A stretch of DNA of 64,000 nt from an uncultured Litoreibacter sp. Its GTDB lineage: Bacteria > Pseudomonadota > Alphaproteobacteria > Rhodobacterales > Rhodobacteraceae. The DNA is taken from contig CANNGL010000004.1 in assembly GCA_947504205.1 (NCBI GenBank), forward strand, positions 457,526 through 521,525. The letters run 5' to 3'. The notes beneath the pieces were generated by a model. That model was not told where the DNA came from. It ran no database searches and worked only from the letters and a program-made list of their open reading frames with translations. Below are positions 54,724 through 63,935 of the stretch, piece after piece. How positions within the stretch are numbered: position 1 is the stretch's first letter; the number at the start of each line of letters is the position of its first letter. The position numbers and the translations under genes are program-made.

Positions 54724-55824
54724 TCATCCTTCCACTGGAATTGCTCGTGTGCCCGTTATCGACAGACCGTAGGCTTCAAGTCCGACCACTTTCGGCGATG
54801 GTGAATTTGTCAACAATTCCAACTCACTCAAGCCCAAAGCTGCCAAAATTTGCGCACCCAAACCATATTGGCGCAAGGTCTGCGGCGACACGCCGCCTTC
54901 GGGATCAATCTTCATATGGACATCGCGCAGCATCACTACAACACCGCGACCCTCGGCCGCGATGGCCTCCATCGCGCGCGGCAATTCATCCGATGGACTG
55001 GGCCCCAGTCCCAAGACGTCCTCAATCGGGTTCAGCGCATGCATTCGCGTCAAAACGGGACCGCCGGTTGAAAGATCACCTTTGGTCAGAACGACGTGCT
55101 CGGCGCCCTCGGTCTCGTCGGTAAACACCCGCATCATCCAGTCGCCACCGAACTCGGAGTTAACTGCCTTTTGCTGGCTTTCATTGACCAGGTTGTCATG
55201 CCGGCGCCGGTACCCGATCAGATCAGATATTGTTCCGATCTTCAGGTTGTGGCGCTGCGCGAAGGCAACCAGATCAGGCAATCGCGCCATGGTGCCGTCT
55301 TCATTCATGATTTCGCAGATCACGCCCGAGGCGTTCAACCCTGCCAGACGCGGCACATCCACGGCCGCCTCGGTATGGCCGGCGCGAACCAAAACGCCGC
55401 CGTCACGGGCGCGCAGTGGGAAAACATGCCCGGGTGTGGCAATGTCAGCCGCAGTTTTTGAGGGATCAATGGCAACCGCTACAGTGCGGGCGCGGTCGTG
55501 CGCGGAAATACCTGTCGATACGCCCTCACGAGCTTCAATCGAAATGGTAAAAGCCGTTTCGTGGCGCGAAGAATTATAGGATGCCATCAAAGGCAGACCT
55601 AGCGCATCAATACGCTCACCCGGCAAAGCCAGGCAAATCAGCCCTCGCCCATGGGTGGCCATGAAATTGATGACCTCGGGCGTCGCCATTTGCGCCGGTA
55701 TCACCAGATCACCCTCATTTTCCCGATCTTCGTGATCTATCAGGATGAACATCCGTCCGTTGCGGGCATCATCAATTATCTCCTCAACCGAGGAAATCGC
55801 ATCTGAGTAATCGTGTTCGGCCAT
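54724..55824 (-). CDS. ribB: DHBP synthase with degenerate GTP cyclohydrolase II domain (RibBX type)
   Basis: 366 residues from the ATG at 55824 with GAGGAGG upstream. The N-terminal DHBP-synthase domain is intact ([63 protein letters not shown]), so it makes the four-carbon unit of riboflavin. The C-terminal half has the cyclohydrolase II outline ([20 protein letters not shown]), but the zinc cysteines expected in ECLTGDVFGSLRCDCG are absent, so GTP opening is not expected. This fits the RibBX variant reported in proteobacteria, and a separate RibA should exist elsewhere. Followed by ribH after 3 bp. Confidence 0.92.
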   Translation of the reverse strand: MAEHDYSDAISSVEEIIDDARNGRMFILIDHEDRENEGDLVIPAQMATPEVINFMATHGRGLICLALPGERIDALGLPLMASYNSSRHETAFTISIEAREGVSTGISAHDRARTVAVAIDPSKTAADIATPGHVFPLRARDGGVLVRAGHTEAAVDVPRLAGLNASGVICEIMNEDGTMARLPDLVAFAQRHNLKIGTISDLIGYRRRHDNLVNESQQKAVNSEFGGDWMMRVFTDETEGAEHVVLTKGDLSTGGPVLTRMHALNPIEDVLGLGPSPSDELPRAMEAIAAEGRGVVVMLRDVHMKIDPEGGVSPQTLRQYGLGAQILAALGLSELELLTNSPSPKVVGLEAYGLSITGTRAIPVEG

Positions 55825-55930
55825 GGCAGCCTCCTCTTCTCGCCGCGAGATAGAGCAACAGCGCTCAGTTGGAAAGCCCAACCCCGCGTCCGAAGTGGCA
55901 AAAAAAGCAGCTTTGCGGCATAGCCCGCAC

Positions 55931-56497
55931 TCAGTCGAAGAATTCCTGCGATGTCAGATACGAGGCGAAGCCGCCAGCCTCGCTCCAGAGCCGTTCATGG
56001 GTGCTATCGCCCACCACCAGCACGCCATCGGCAGGAATTCTGGCCGCTATCCACGGAGACTTCACCATCTGTGAAATCTCCGGCCATGGTGCGTTGAAAT
56101 GCGGCGCCTCATCGCCAGTGACTTGCAAGCCCACAACTTCGAGGCGATTGACAACCTGTTCCGCCGACAGCGGACGATGCACCAACACTTTCATTGTTGC
56201 ACCGGAGACGTTCTTCAACTTGTCCGCATAGATAGGTTGCACGGCATCGTGGGAGCGGATGAGGCGCAAAGCATTGTTTGAAAACAAGAAGCCCACGACA
56301 TCGCGCCCAGTAGACGCGCGAACGGAAGCGTAGGTCTTATAAGGCAATCCCAGCTCTTTGGCGCGCGCTACGCGCCGCCGCACTACTTCGATTGGCAGCT
56401 TGGGCAACAGGTCACTGCGGGCCTTGGCCCAGGTATGTTTGCGCCAAGCAAAACCCGCCTCCATAGTCGGGCCATTATTGTGGCCGATCCCGCTCAT
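55931..56497 (-). CDS. Unknown protein inside the rib operon (MSGIGHNNGP start)
   Basis: 188 residues. The N-terminus carries GIGHNNGP, a short motif that I know from several Rhodobacterales and phage proteins. Then WRKHTWAKARSDLLPKLPIEVVRRRVARAKELGLPY looks like a basic helical segment, and the C-terminal part is alpha/beta (GVLVVGDSTHERLWSEAGGF). I recognise no catalytic motif. It overlaps ribE by 4 bp (ATGA) and ends 106 bp before ribBX, so it is translated with a riboflavin gene. Confidence 0.75.
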   Translation of the reverse strand: MSGIGHNNGPTMEAGFAWRKHTWAKARSDLLPKLPIEVVRRRVARAKELGLPYKTYASVRASTGRDVVGFLFSNNALRLIRSHDAVQPIYADKLKNVSGATMKVLVHRPLSAEQVVNRLEVVGLQVTGDEAPHFNAPWPEISQMVKSPWIAARIPADGVLVVGDSTHERLWSEAGGFASYLTSQEFFD

Positions 56498-57096
56498 CCG
56501 AATTCCCGCAACCGGGCGACGTAACGGGCCAGTGTATCAATTTCGAGATTTATCTGATCACCCACTTTTGCATCGCCCCAATTCGTGACGGCCTTGGTGT
56601 GCGGGATGAAATTGATCCCGAACTGGGTGCCCTGCACCTCGTTGACGGTGAGAGATGTACCATTCAGCGCAACTGAGCCCTTTGGCGCAATAAACTGAGC
56701 AAGCTCAGCGGGCGCATTCAGGGTCACACGTGTGCTGTCCCCTTCCTCGACCATTTCGACAATCTCGGCGATGCCATCGACATGCCCTGACACAATATGC
56801 CCGCCAAGCTCATCACCCAATCTCAACGCACGTTCTAGGTTGAGGCGCCGACCGCGATGCCAGCCATTGCTACCGATATTGGTCTTGCTCACGGTTTCTG
56901 CGGAGATTTCCACATCAAACCAGCCGGTTTCATCCGCACCCCGATCAATCACGGTCAAACAAACCCCGTCACAAGCAATTGAGGCACCAATATCGATTCC
57001 ATTCGGATCATAGGAGCACCCAATCCGCGCACGCAGGTCACCGCGTTGTTCTAAATCCAGAACTTCCCCGACATCTGTGACAATACCTGTGAACAT
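56494..57096 (-). CDS. ribE: Riboflavin synthase (alpha subunit)
   Basis: Makes riboflavin from two lumazines, 200 residues from the ATG at 57096 (MFTGIVTDVGEV), preceded by AAGGAGG. The two tandem lumazine-binding repeats are visible: IGASIACDGVCLTVIDRG, then GSVALNGTSLTVNEVQG with GGHIVSGHVDGIAEIVE. The frame to 57180 is rejected. ribD, usually next to ribE, is not in the window. No FMN riboswitch was recognised upstream. Confidence 0.96.
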   Translation of the reverse strand: MFTGIVTDVGEVLDLEQRGDLRARIGCSYDPNGIDIGASIACDGVCLTVIDRGADETGWFDVEISAETVSKTNIGSNGWHRGRRLNLERALRLGDELGGHIVSGHVDGIAEIVEMVEEGDSTRVTLNAPAELAQFIAPKGSVALNGTSLTVNEVQGTQFGINFIPHTKAVTNWGDAKVGDQINLEIDTLARYVARLREFG

Positions 57097-57277
57097 GTGG
57101 CCTCCTTGTGACAGATGATGCGTATATCGCCCGAAACGGTTGCGCAAGTTTTGCCATGTATATGCGGCGTCATGGATCATGACATATACCCATGCCGTAA
57201 TTTAGCCGCCAAGCAGGGATATTCACCTGTGTGACAAGGCTGAAGCCGGATCACTCCGGCGCGTAAGGGGACATCCG

Positions 57278-58567
57278 ATGGCCGGAGGCGGCGACACAAG
57301 GATATTTCTATTCCTTCAGGGACCGCATGGCCCGTTCTTTCGCCAACTTGGGCATATGCTGGCCCAATCTGGCGCAACTGTTTGGCGTGTGGGATTCAAC
57401 AAGGGCGATCAGGCGTTCTGGTCTCCCAAGTCGCAGTTCATATCTTTCCGGGCGGACCAATCGGTCTGGCCCGCCCATTTGCGGGACATTCTTGCAGAAA
57501 AGGAAATCACCGATCTTGTCCTGTACGGAGACACCCGGAAGGTGCATGAGCAGGCCATCGAAATCGCTACCCAACTCGGCCTAAGAATACATGTGTTTGA
57601 GGAAGGGTACTTGCGCCCCTATTGGGTTACTTATGAGCGCAACGGCGCCAATGGGCATTCCAGGCTCATGACAATGTCGGTCGACCAGATGCGCGAAACA
57701 CTGGAGGGCATCGATCTTGATTTGCCCGATGCCCCTGCACATTGGGGAGACATGCGTCAGCACATTTTCTACGGGGCGCTGTATCACTATTTTGTTTTGC
57801 TCAGGAACGGCGATTTCAAGAATTTTCAACCACATCGCGCGTTGACCGTGACGCAGGAATTTCGGCTGTATATCAAACGCCTGCTGACACTTCCTTACAC
57901 TGCGCTTGAACGCGCTGTTGCCACACGCCGCATCACCAGAGGCGGCTTTCCGTACCACCTCTGTCTGCTGCAACTCGAACACGACGCCAGTTTTCAGATG
58001 CATTCGCCGTTCGACTCGATGTCGGAATTTCTACGCCTGGTTATCGAAGAGTTCGCGCTAGGCGCGCCAAGGCACCATCATATGGTGCTCAAGGCGCACC
58101 CCCTTGAGGATGGCCGGCTTCCTCTAAGGCATGAAATTCGCGCGCTGGCCCACGAATTTGATGTCTCGGAGCGGGTGCATTTCGTACGCGGTGGGAAATT
58201 GGCGGCTTTGCTCAACACAGCACGCAGTGCTGTCACCGTGAACTCCACGGCTGCGCAGCAGGTTCTCTGGCGCGGTCTGCCCCTGAAGGTGTTTGGCGAC
58301 GCCGTTTATAACAAACCAGAATTCGTTTCCGAGCAGTCTTTGAGCGACTTTTTCACCAACCCGACGCGACCAGACAGCCGCGCCTATCGCAAATATCGCC
58401 ACTACCTCCTTGAAACATCGCAAATTCCTGGCGGGTTCTATTCCTCGGGCGGTCGGCGTCAGCTTTTGCGGCAAGTGGTGGATATGATGCTCGCGGCAGA
58501 GGATCCCTATGATGCGTTGACCCAAGGAACTGCGACGCCTCGGCAACAGTTGCATGTTGTCCCGTAG
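57278..58567 (+). CDS. kpsS: Capsule beta-Kdo transferase KpsS
   Basis: 429 residues of the capsule-synthesis family (Capsule_synth). IFLFLQGPHGPFFRQLGHML at the N-terminus and RVGFNKGDQAFW are typical of KpsS, which adds the first beta-Kdo to lysophosphatidylglycerol as capsule anchor. Further marks are EEGYLRPYWVTYERNGANG, HHMVLKAHPLEDG and TVNSTAAQQVLWRGLPLKVFG. AAGGGG lies 8 nt upstream, next to a GCCGGA/TCCGGC hairpin (57245-57260). It is the first gene of a capsule group with an export lipoprotein and kpsC. Confidence 0.92.
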   Translation: MAGGGDTRIFLFLQGPHGPFFRQLGHMLAQSGATVWRVGFNKGDQAFWSPKSQFISFRADQSVWPAHLRDILAEKEITDLVLYGDTRKVHEQAIEIATQLGLRIHVFEEGYLRPYWVTYERNGANGHSRLMTMSVDQMRETLEGIDLDLPDAPAHWGDMRQHIFYGALYHYFVLLRNGDFKNFQPHRALTVTQEFRLYIKRLLTLPYTALERAVATRRITRGGFPYHLCLLQLEHDASFQMHSPFDSMSEFLRLVIEEFALGAPRHHHMVLKAHPLEDGRLPLRHEIRALAHEFDVSERVHFVRGGKLAALLNTARSAVTVNSTAAQQVLWRGLPLKVFGDAVYNKPEFVSEQSLSDFFTNPTRPDSRAYRKYRHYLLETSQIPGGFYSSGGRRQLLRQVVDMMLAAEDPYDALTQGTATPRQQLHVVP

Positions 58568-58649
58568 AACAAAGGCTGGCTTTTTCCTCAGGATTCTATA
58601 CCTTTAAAAGAAAAAACCGAGGCAGTTTTCTAATCGAGGAGACCCCAAA

Positions 58650-59786
58650 GTGTTAAAACTGGGTCCTGTTGGTACGCGATTTGCGGCCTTTTTTCTGGTT
58701 GCCGTCATGGTGGCCTCTTGCGGCCTACCTCGTTCGGGTCCGGGTAAGCGAGAGATTTACGCGGGTTCTGTGCAAAAGCAGGGTGATGCGTTCATCGTAG
58801 CCGTCAACTCCCGCGTTACGCGCGCAACTTCGGTGCAACCTGTGCTGGGGTTTGCCGATGGTTTCCTGAAAGCTGGCGTATTGGGCTCTGATACGATCCG
58901 CGCAGGTGATACACTCGGCCTCTTGATCTATGAGAACGTGGATGATGGTCTGCTTGCCGCCGAGGGCGGCAACGCCACGCCGCTTGACGAGATTCAGGTT
59001 GATGGCAATGGGTTCATCTTCGTACCTTACGCGGGGCGAGTCAGAGCTGCTGGTAATACACCTGAGGCCTTGCGTCGGATCATCACCGAAAAGCTTGATA
59101 CTCAAACACCTGATCCACAGGTCATCGTACGTCGATTGGCAGGTGATGGCTCGACCGTTTCTATCGTTGGCGGAGTTGGGCAGCAGGGTGTCTTCGCGAT
59201 CGAGCGGCCCACCCGCACCTTGTCTGCAATGATCGCGCGGGCGGGCGGCATCACCATCGCGCCAGAAATTGCACAGATCACCGTGATCCGTGGCTCACAT
59301 CGTTCGAAGGTTTGGTTTGAGGACCTGTTCTCGAATCCCAAGTTTGACATCGCTCTACGTCCGGGCGACCGCATTCTGGTCGAGCAAGACACCCGAGCCT
59401 TCACAGTCCTCGGTGCGACCGGTGCGCAGAGCCGACTGGAATTCACGTCTCAAACTCTTTCGGCCATCGAAGCCATTGCGCAGGTTGGCGGGCTGAATTC
59501 GAACTTGGCAGATCCGACCGGTATCTTTGTGTTCCGCAACGAACCGGCAGAAATCGCGAACTCCGTGCTTGGCCGGGCTGATCTGCAAGGCACACAGCGT
59601 TTTGCTTACGTGCTTGATCTGACACAGCCAACCGGCATGTTCGATGCGCGTGATTTTGTGATCCGGGACGACGACACCGTATATGTGACGGAAGCCCCGT
59701 TTGTGACCTGGAACAAAACAATTTCCGCGCTGACCGGCTCGCTTGCGTCGGCCAATGCTTTGGCTAGCGCCGCTGGCGCAGACTAA
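58650..59786 (+). CDS. Polysaccharide export lipoprotein (Wza/KpsD type)
   Basis: 378 residues, GTG start with GAGGAG 9 nt upstream. A lipoprotein signal (VAVMVASC, lipid Cys about 25) is followed by the polysaccharide-export domain (DTIRAGDTLGLLIYENVDD, VDGNGFIFVPYAGRVRAAGNTPEALRR) and two SLBB-like segments (VSIVGGVGQQGVFAI, FTVLGATGAQSRLEF). Such proteins form the outer-membrane capsule channel. It lacks a recognisable C-terminal helix of the Wza type, so the exact class is open. kpsC begins 1 bp after its stop. Confidence 0.9.
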   Translation: MLKLGPVGTRFAAFFLVAVMVASCGLPRSGPGKREIYAGSVQKQGDAFIVAVNSRVTRATSVQPVLGFADGFLKAGVLGSDTIRAGDTLGLLIYENVDDGLLAAEGGNATPLDEIQVDGNGFIFVPYAGRVRAAGNTPEALRRIITEKLDTQTPDPQVIVRRLAGDGSTVSIVGGVGQQGVFAIERPTRTLSAMIARAGGITIAPEIAQITVIRGSHRSKVWFEDLFSNPKFDIALRPGDRILVEQDTRAFTVLGATGAQSRLEFTSQTLSAIEAIAQVGGLNSNLADPTGIFVFRNEPAEIANSVLGRADLQGTQRFAYVLDLTQPTGMFDARDFVIRDDDTVYVTEAPFVTWNKTISALTGSLASANALASAAGAD

Positions 59787-59787
59787 C

Positions 59788-61836
59788 GTGATCCCGGGGC
59801 TACCCGGAGACCTGGCCGTGGGCGGCGCCTCCCTCCGTCCGCGGCTTTTTTATTTCAATACAGGTTTCTTTACCCAAAAGCAGGTGCGGCGCATAGTCGA
59901 GCTTGCTGGTTATAACCTTACGCTTGGCAAGCCCGCATCAGATGATTTGATCGCTGTATGGGGGAAAAGCCCAACGTCAGGTCGTGGGCAAAATGTGGGT
60001 GATTTGACCGGGGCACAGTTGGTTCACATCGAAGATGCGTTTCTACGCTCGATCCGCACGGGACGCGATGGGGAGCCTCCGATTGGTTTGACCATCGACA
60101 GGCAGCGCCCCTATTTCGATAGCTCCGCACCATCTGATCTCGAAACGCATCTCGCCACAGCCTCTTTCGATGAAACATCTCAGATGAATGAAGCACGACA
60201 GTCTATTGAACGGATCATCGCGCTTAACACATCGAAATATAATGACTTTCCGGTAGATGCGCCCGTGCCTGCCCCCGGATACGTTCTCGTGATCGATCAA
60301 ACACGCGGAGACGCTTCTATCACCCACGGCAGTGCCGATGCCTCGACCTTTCGCGAGATGCTGGCTTGGGCTCAGGAAGACCATCCGGGTGCACAAATTG
60401 TCATCAAATCCCACCCAGAAAGCCAGACCGGGCATCGCGACGGGCATTTCTCACCCGATATGCTGGGTCCCGACATGCTGCTTTGGGATCAACCAACCTC
60501 GCCATACGCATTGATGGAGGCCGCGCGCGCCGTCTATACCGTCAGTTCCGGGATGGGTTTCGAAGCGATACTGGCGGGGCATAAACCCGTCGTTTTCGGG
60601 CAGCCTTTTTACGCGGGTTGGGGGCTGACCGACGATCGGCAACCGATTGACCGACGCCAGAGGAAGCTCAGCCGTGCGCAGCTCTTCGCGGGCTGCATGA
60701 TGGATTACCCCAAGTGGTATGATCCCTATCTTGACGAGCTCTGTGATCTGGAGCGCGTTCTCGACACGCTCGAAGCGCGAGCCAATGCCCATCGGGCGGA
60801 TAAGCAGGGTTATGTGGCGCTCGGCATGAAACCTTGGAAGCGCAGGCCTCTGAACGATATTTTCGGCGCGGTCTCTTATGTGACGGATGAAGCCAAAGCG
60901 ATCGAGGCTGCCCGCGACAAACCCCTTCTCATCTGGGCAAACAAGATGACCGATACCTTGCAGATGCGGGCTCGCTTGGCGGAAACACGGGTCTTGCGCG
61001 TCGAAGACGGGTTCATCAGATCGCGTGGTCTGGGGGCAGATCTAATTCCACCACTCTCACTGGTGACTGACCAAACTGGTATCTACTACGATGCGACGTC
61101 CTCAAGTGATCTGGAGAGGTTGATTTCGACCGCGTCCCGACTGAGCGCCTTTGATCTGGAACGAGCAAGAAAGCTGCGCGTGGCAATCGTTGAAGGCGGT
61201 ATCAGCAAGTACAATCTGGAAGGGCAATCAGCATCGCTTGAGCCGGGTGAACGTCAGGTCATTCTAGTACCGGGTCAGGTTGCTGATGACGCGTCCATCA
61301 AGTTCGGAACAACGGTGGTTCGGGACAATTCAACGCTTCTCGCGCAGGTTCGCGCAGACTTTCCCGGGGCCTATATCGTCTACAAGCCACACCCTGATGT
61401 CGAGGCAGGACTGCGCGACGGGGCAATTCCCGCATCGGAGGCGGATTTAATCGCAAATGACGCCGATCCGATTGCCCTGATGGCTAAGGCACATCGGGTT
61501 GCGACGATGACGTCACTTCTTGGCTTTGAGGCATTGATGAGAGGCATACCGGTCAGCTGCTACGGCCAACCCTTCTATGCCGGGTGGGGTTTGACTGACG
61601 ACCGGGTGGCCCAATCCGACCGACGCCGCGAGAAAGTCTCCCTTGACGCGTTGGTTCATGCAGCGTTGATCGATTATCCCCGTTACTTTGATCCCGTGAC
61701 GCGTCAGGCCTGCCCTCCCGAAGTCATTGTGCATCGCTTACAGCATAACGACATTCCCGCGCATCCTCGTGGAAACCGTTTGATGGCCAAGTTTCAGGGG
61801 TGGTTTGCCGGCTTCGCCCCGCTTTGGAGATCGTGA
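59788..61836 (+). CDS. kpsC: Capsule beta-Kdo transferase KpsC
   Basis: 682 residues from the GTG at 59788, one base after the preceding stop; the frame is open to 59743. Two homologous Capsule_synth halves are visible. Each contains an ED-[AG]-F-[LI]-R-S segment (EDAFLRSI, EDGFIRSRGLG), a KSHPE/KPHPD block, and the same GQPFYAGWGLTDDR, once in each half. This is the bimodular KpsC, which extends the Kdo linker made after KpsS. ABC exporter genes (kpsMT) are not in the window. Confidence 0.94.
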   Translation: MIPGLPGDLAVGGASLRPRLFYFNTGFFTQKQVRRIVELAGYNLTLGKPASDDLIAVWGKSPTSGRGQNVGDLTGAQLVHIEDAFLRSIRTGRDGEPPIGLTIDRQRPYFDSSAPSDLETHLATASFDETSQMNEARQSIERIIALNTSKYNDFPVDAPVPAPGYVLVIDQTRGDASITHGSADASTFREMLAWAQEDHPGAQIVIKSHPESQTGHRDGHFSPDMLGPDMLLWDQPTSPYALMEAARAVYTVSSGMGFEAILAGHKPVVFGQPFYAGWGLTDDRQPIDRRQRKLSRAQLFAGCMMDYPKWYDPYLDELCDLERVLDTLEARANAHRADKQGYVALGMKPWKRRPLNDIFGAVSYVTDEAKAIEAARDKPLLIWANKMTDTLQMRARLAETRVLRVEDGFIRSRGLGADLIPPLSLVTDQTGIYYDATSSSDLERLISTASRLSAFDLERARKLRVAIVEGGISKYNLEGQSASLEPGERQVILVPGQVADDASIKFGTTVVRDNSTLLAQVRADFPGAYIVYKPHPDVEAGLRDGAIPASEADLIANDADPIALMAKAHRVATMTSLLGFEALMRGIPVSCYGQPFYAGWGLTDDRVAQSDRRREKVSLDALVHAALIDYPRYFDPVTRQACPPEVIVHRLQHNDIPAHPRGNRLMAKFQGWFAGFAPLWRS

Positions 61837-61837
61837 G

Positions 61838-62635
61838 CTAACTCCGCTCCACCGTCAGAAACCTAACCTCCCCCGGGGGCGATACATATGCAGCGCTGAG
61901 TACACCACTGCGCCAAGCCTCTGTATTGACCGATATTCGCCCCTCAGTCTCACTGGCTCGCTTCACAACATGATGCCCGTGGGCCACCCATTCATTGTCT
62001 ACCCGCGCCCTACTCAAAAATTCAGGATGGCCCCAGATCAAGACACGATCGGACTGGTCGTCCATTTGACGCGCCGGATCAGCGCCAGCATGCGCTACAG
62101 TCACATTCCCGCTGCGCAACGATGTGGGTCTGGAGGTAATCCAGTCGATCAGCGGCGGTGTCATCGCCTCGGTCAATGCGTCTGCCAAGGCAATTGCCTG
62201 ATCCGGAGAAATTTCTTCGCCAACCAGATCTATTCCAAAGCTGCGACAGGTGACGGCCCCGCCCTCCCGCAACCATCGTGCATGTCTTGCCTGCGGTGCA
62301 TTCAGAAACTCCAGGCACATCTGCTCATGGTTGCCCATCAGACATACGACATTGCGCGGAAACTCTTGCGTGAGTTCCTGCATGCGGCGCAGCAGAGCCT
62401 CGCTTCCATCTCCGTGGTCAATTAGATTTCCAGTGAAACACAGGATCGGATCTGGCAGTTGCTCCGCACCTATAACAGCGTCAATTTTCTCTAGCATCTG
62501 CTCAAACAGATCAGATTGTCCGTGCAGATCACCCACTACGAAGAGGGGCTGATTTGGACAGGGGCGACCGGGCTTAGCAGGTGCCACCTCCAAACGCTGT
62601 CGTTTTTTCCCAAGAATTCGGCGCAGCAAGCTCAA
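61838..62635 (-). CDS. PPP-type metallophosphatase with an altered metal motif
   Basis: 265 residues from a TTG at 62635 with AGGGGAAG upstream. Motif 1 GDLHGQ and motif 3 GNHEQM of the serine/threonine phosphatase (PPP) family are intact. Motif 2, normally GDxVDRG, reads GNLIDHG: the metal-bridging Asp is Asn and the Arg is His. Downstream HAGADPAR and WGHPEFL are near the usual second half. Activity may be reduced or changed. It converges on kpsC with a 1-bp gap and lies in the capsule group. Basic N-terminus (LLRRILGKKRQRLEV). Confidence 0.85.
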   Translation of the reverse strand: MSLLRRILGKKRQRLEVAPAKPGRPCPNQPLFVVGDLHGQSDLFEQMLEKIDAVIGAEQLPDPILCFTGNLIDHGDGSEALLRRMQELTQEFPRNVVCLMGNHEQMCLEFLNAPQARHARWLREGGAVTCRSFGIDLVGEEISPDQAIALADALTEAMTPPLIDWITSRPTSLRSGNVTVAHAGADPARQMDDQSDRVLIWGHPEFLSRARVDNEWVAHGHHVVKRASETEGRISVNTEAWRSGVLSAAYVSPPGEVRFLTVERS

Positions 62636-62812
62636 GATGCTTCCCCTGCGATATCTGCTCAGAGTGATTGAGCGTCAATCGGACCTCAAAAGCAAGACAA
62701 AGAACCGCGATGCCACAAATGAAGACGAATTCGCGAAGCTGATTGGTTGCGTGTTTGACCCCGACCTTCAAATACGCGACGCAGGACGCGTCACAATTTT
62801 CGGGTTCCGCTC

Positions 62813-63838
62813 ATGTCTGCAGCTCCACGCAAAGCTCTCATCACCGGTGCAGCCGGCTTTATCGGCTACCATCTATCCGACACCTTGTTGCGCCATGGTT
62901 ATGAGGTGATCGGCCTTGACGCGATGACCGACTATTACGACGTCAAGCTAAAGGAACGTCGGGAGCAGATGCTGCTACAGTCAAAGGGTTACAAATCCGT
63001 CCGGGGCAAAGTTGAAGAACCTGGGCTGATGCAAGAGCTGTTCGCGCAGGAAGAGCCAGACGTCGTTGTGCATTTGGCGGCCCAAGCGGGTGTGCGATGG
63101 TCTATTGAAAATCCAGAGGCCTATCTTGAAGCCAACTTGATTGGCACGCACCGCGTTCTGGAAGCCAACCGTACCACACCTTGTGAACACCTTTTAATGG
63201 CGTCGACATCCTCTGTTTATGGCTCCAACACACAGATGCCCTATCGTGAAACCGATAAGGCTGACAGTCAGATGAGCTTCTACGGCGCCACCAAGAAAGC
63301 CAACGAGGCCATGGCTCACAGTTACGCGCATCTCTACGATCTGCCGATCACCATGTTTCGCTTCTTTACGGTCTATGGGCCCTGGGGGCGCCCAGACATG
63401 GCCCTCTTCAAGTTTACAAAAGCCGTTCTGAATGATGAGCCGATTGACGTCTACAACCACGGCGATATGCAGCGCGATTTTACTTACGTTACGGATTTGG
63501 TTGAGGGTATCAGGCTGTTGATCTCTGAGCCCCCTGTTCGACCAACCTCGCCTGGAGATATCGCAGACGGAGACAGCCTGTCGGCGGTAGCACCTTGGAG
63601 GGTCGTGAATATCGGAAATGGTGCGCCTGTGAAGCTGCTCGACTTCATCAACGAAATTGAAGCTGCTGTCGGCAAGCCAGCCCACAAAAACCTGATGGAT
63701 ATGCAACCCGGTGATGTGCCCGCCACTTGGGCTGATGCAAGCCTGTTGAAATCGCTTACCGGCTATACGCCCAAGACCGACGTTGCTACCGGTGTTCGGG
63801 CTTTCGTCGAGTGGTATCGCACTTACTACAACCCATAA
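62813..63838 (+). CDS. NAD-dependent sugar epimerase, UDP-glucuronate 4-epimerase type
   Basis: 341 residues of the extended SDR family. The NAD loop ALITGAAGFIGYHLSDTLL, HLAAQAGVRWSIENPEAY, STSSVYGSN and the YGATKK catalytic motif are clear; GLDAMTDYYDVKLKERR and FRFFTVYGPWGRPDMALFKF are typical of UDP-glucuronate/galacturonate 4-epimerases used in capsule synthesis. No ribosome site of note. It lies next to the capsule genes and probably supplies an activated uronic acid. Confidence 0.92.
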   Translation: MSAAPRKALITGAAGFIGYHLSDTLLRHGYEVIGLDAMTDYYDVKLKERREQMLLQSKGYKSVRGKVEEPGLMQELFAQEEPDVVVHLAAQAGVRWSIENPEAYLEANLIGTHRVLEANRTTPCEHLLMASTSSVYGSNTQMPYRETDKADSQMSFYGATKKANEAMAHSYAHLYDLPITMFRFFTVYGPWGRPDMALFKFTKAVLNDEPIDVYNHGDMQRDFTYVTDLVEGIRLLISEPPVRPTSPGDIADGDSLSAVAPWRVVNIGNGAPVKLLDFINEIEAAVGKPAHKNLMDMQPGDVPATWADASLLKSLTGYTPKTDVATGVRAFVEWYRTYYNP

Positions 63839-63842
63839 GAAA

Positions 63843-63869
63843 ACCCCCTCGCTTGGGTTGCGAGGGGGT
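63843..63869. terminator. Terminator hairpin between the epimerase and a minus-strand gene
   Basis: Perfect 10-bp stem ACCCCCTCGC/GCGAGGGGGT with a 7-nt loop. The T-run is better on the minus strand (TTTTCTTA) than on the plus strand, so it may serve the gene at the right edge, or both. Confidence 0.8.
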
Positions 63870-63881
63870 CTGGTCTTTGGA

Positions 63882-63919
63882 CCCGGCGTTTGGGAGGGGA
63901 CGGGAGGAGAGAAGCCGGG
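63882..63919 (-). ncRNA. CU-rich hairpin after the right-edge gene
   Basis: Stem CCCGGC/GCCGGG with a 26-nt loop that on the minus strand is pyrimidine-rich and holds CTCCTCCC and CCCCTCCC. It lies in the 3' region of the truncated gene, before the terminator, and recalls the anti-SD loops at 27526-27688. Confidence 0.35.
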
Positions 63920-63935
63920 CCCCAAGAGGGGTTTC

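Noticed and set aside
57097..57277. FMN riboswitch upstream of ribE
   Set aside because: None of the conserved RFN-element boxes could be recognised, only a short GCCGGA/TCCGGC hairpin near kpsS.
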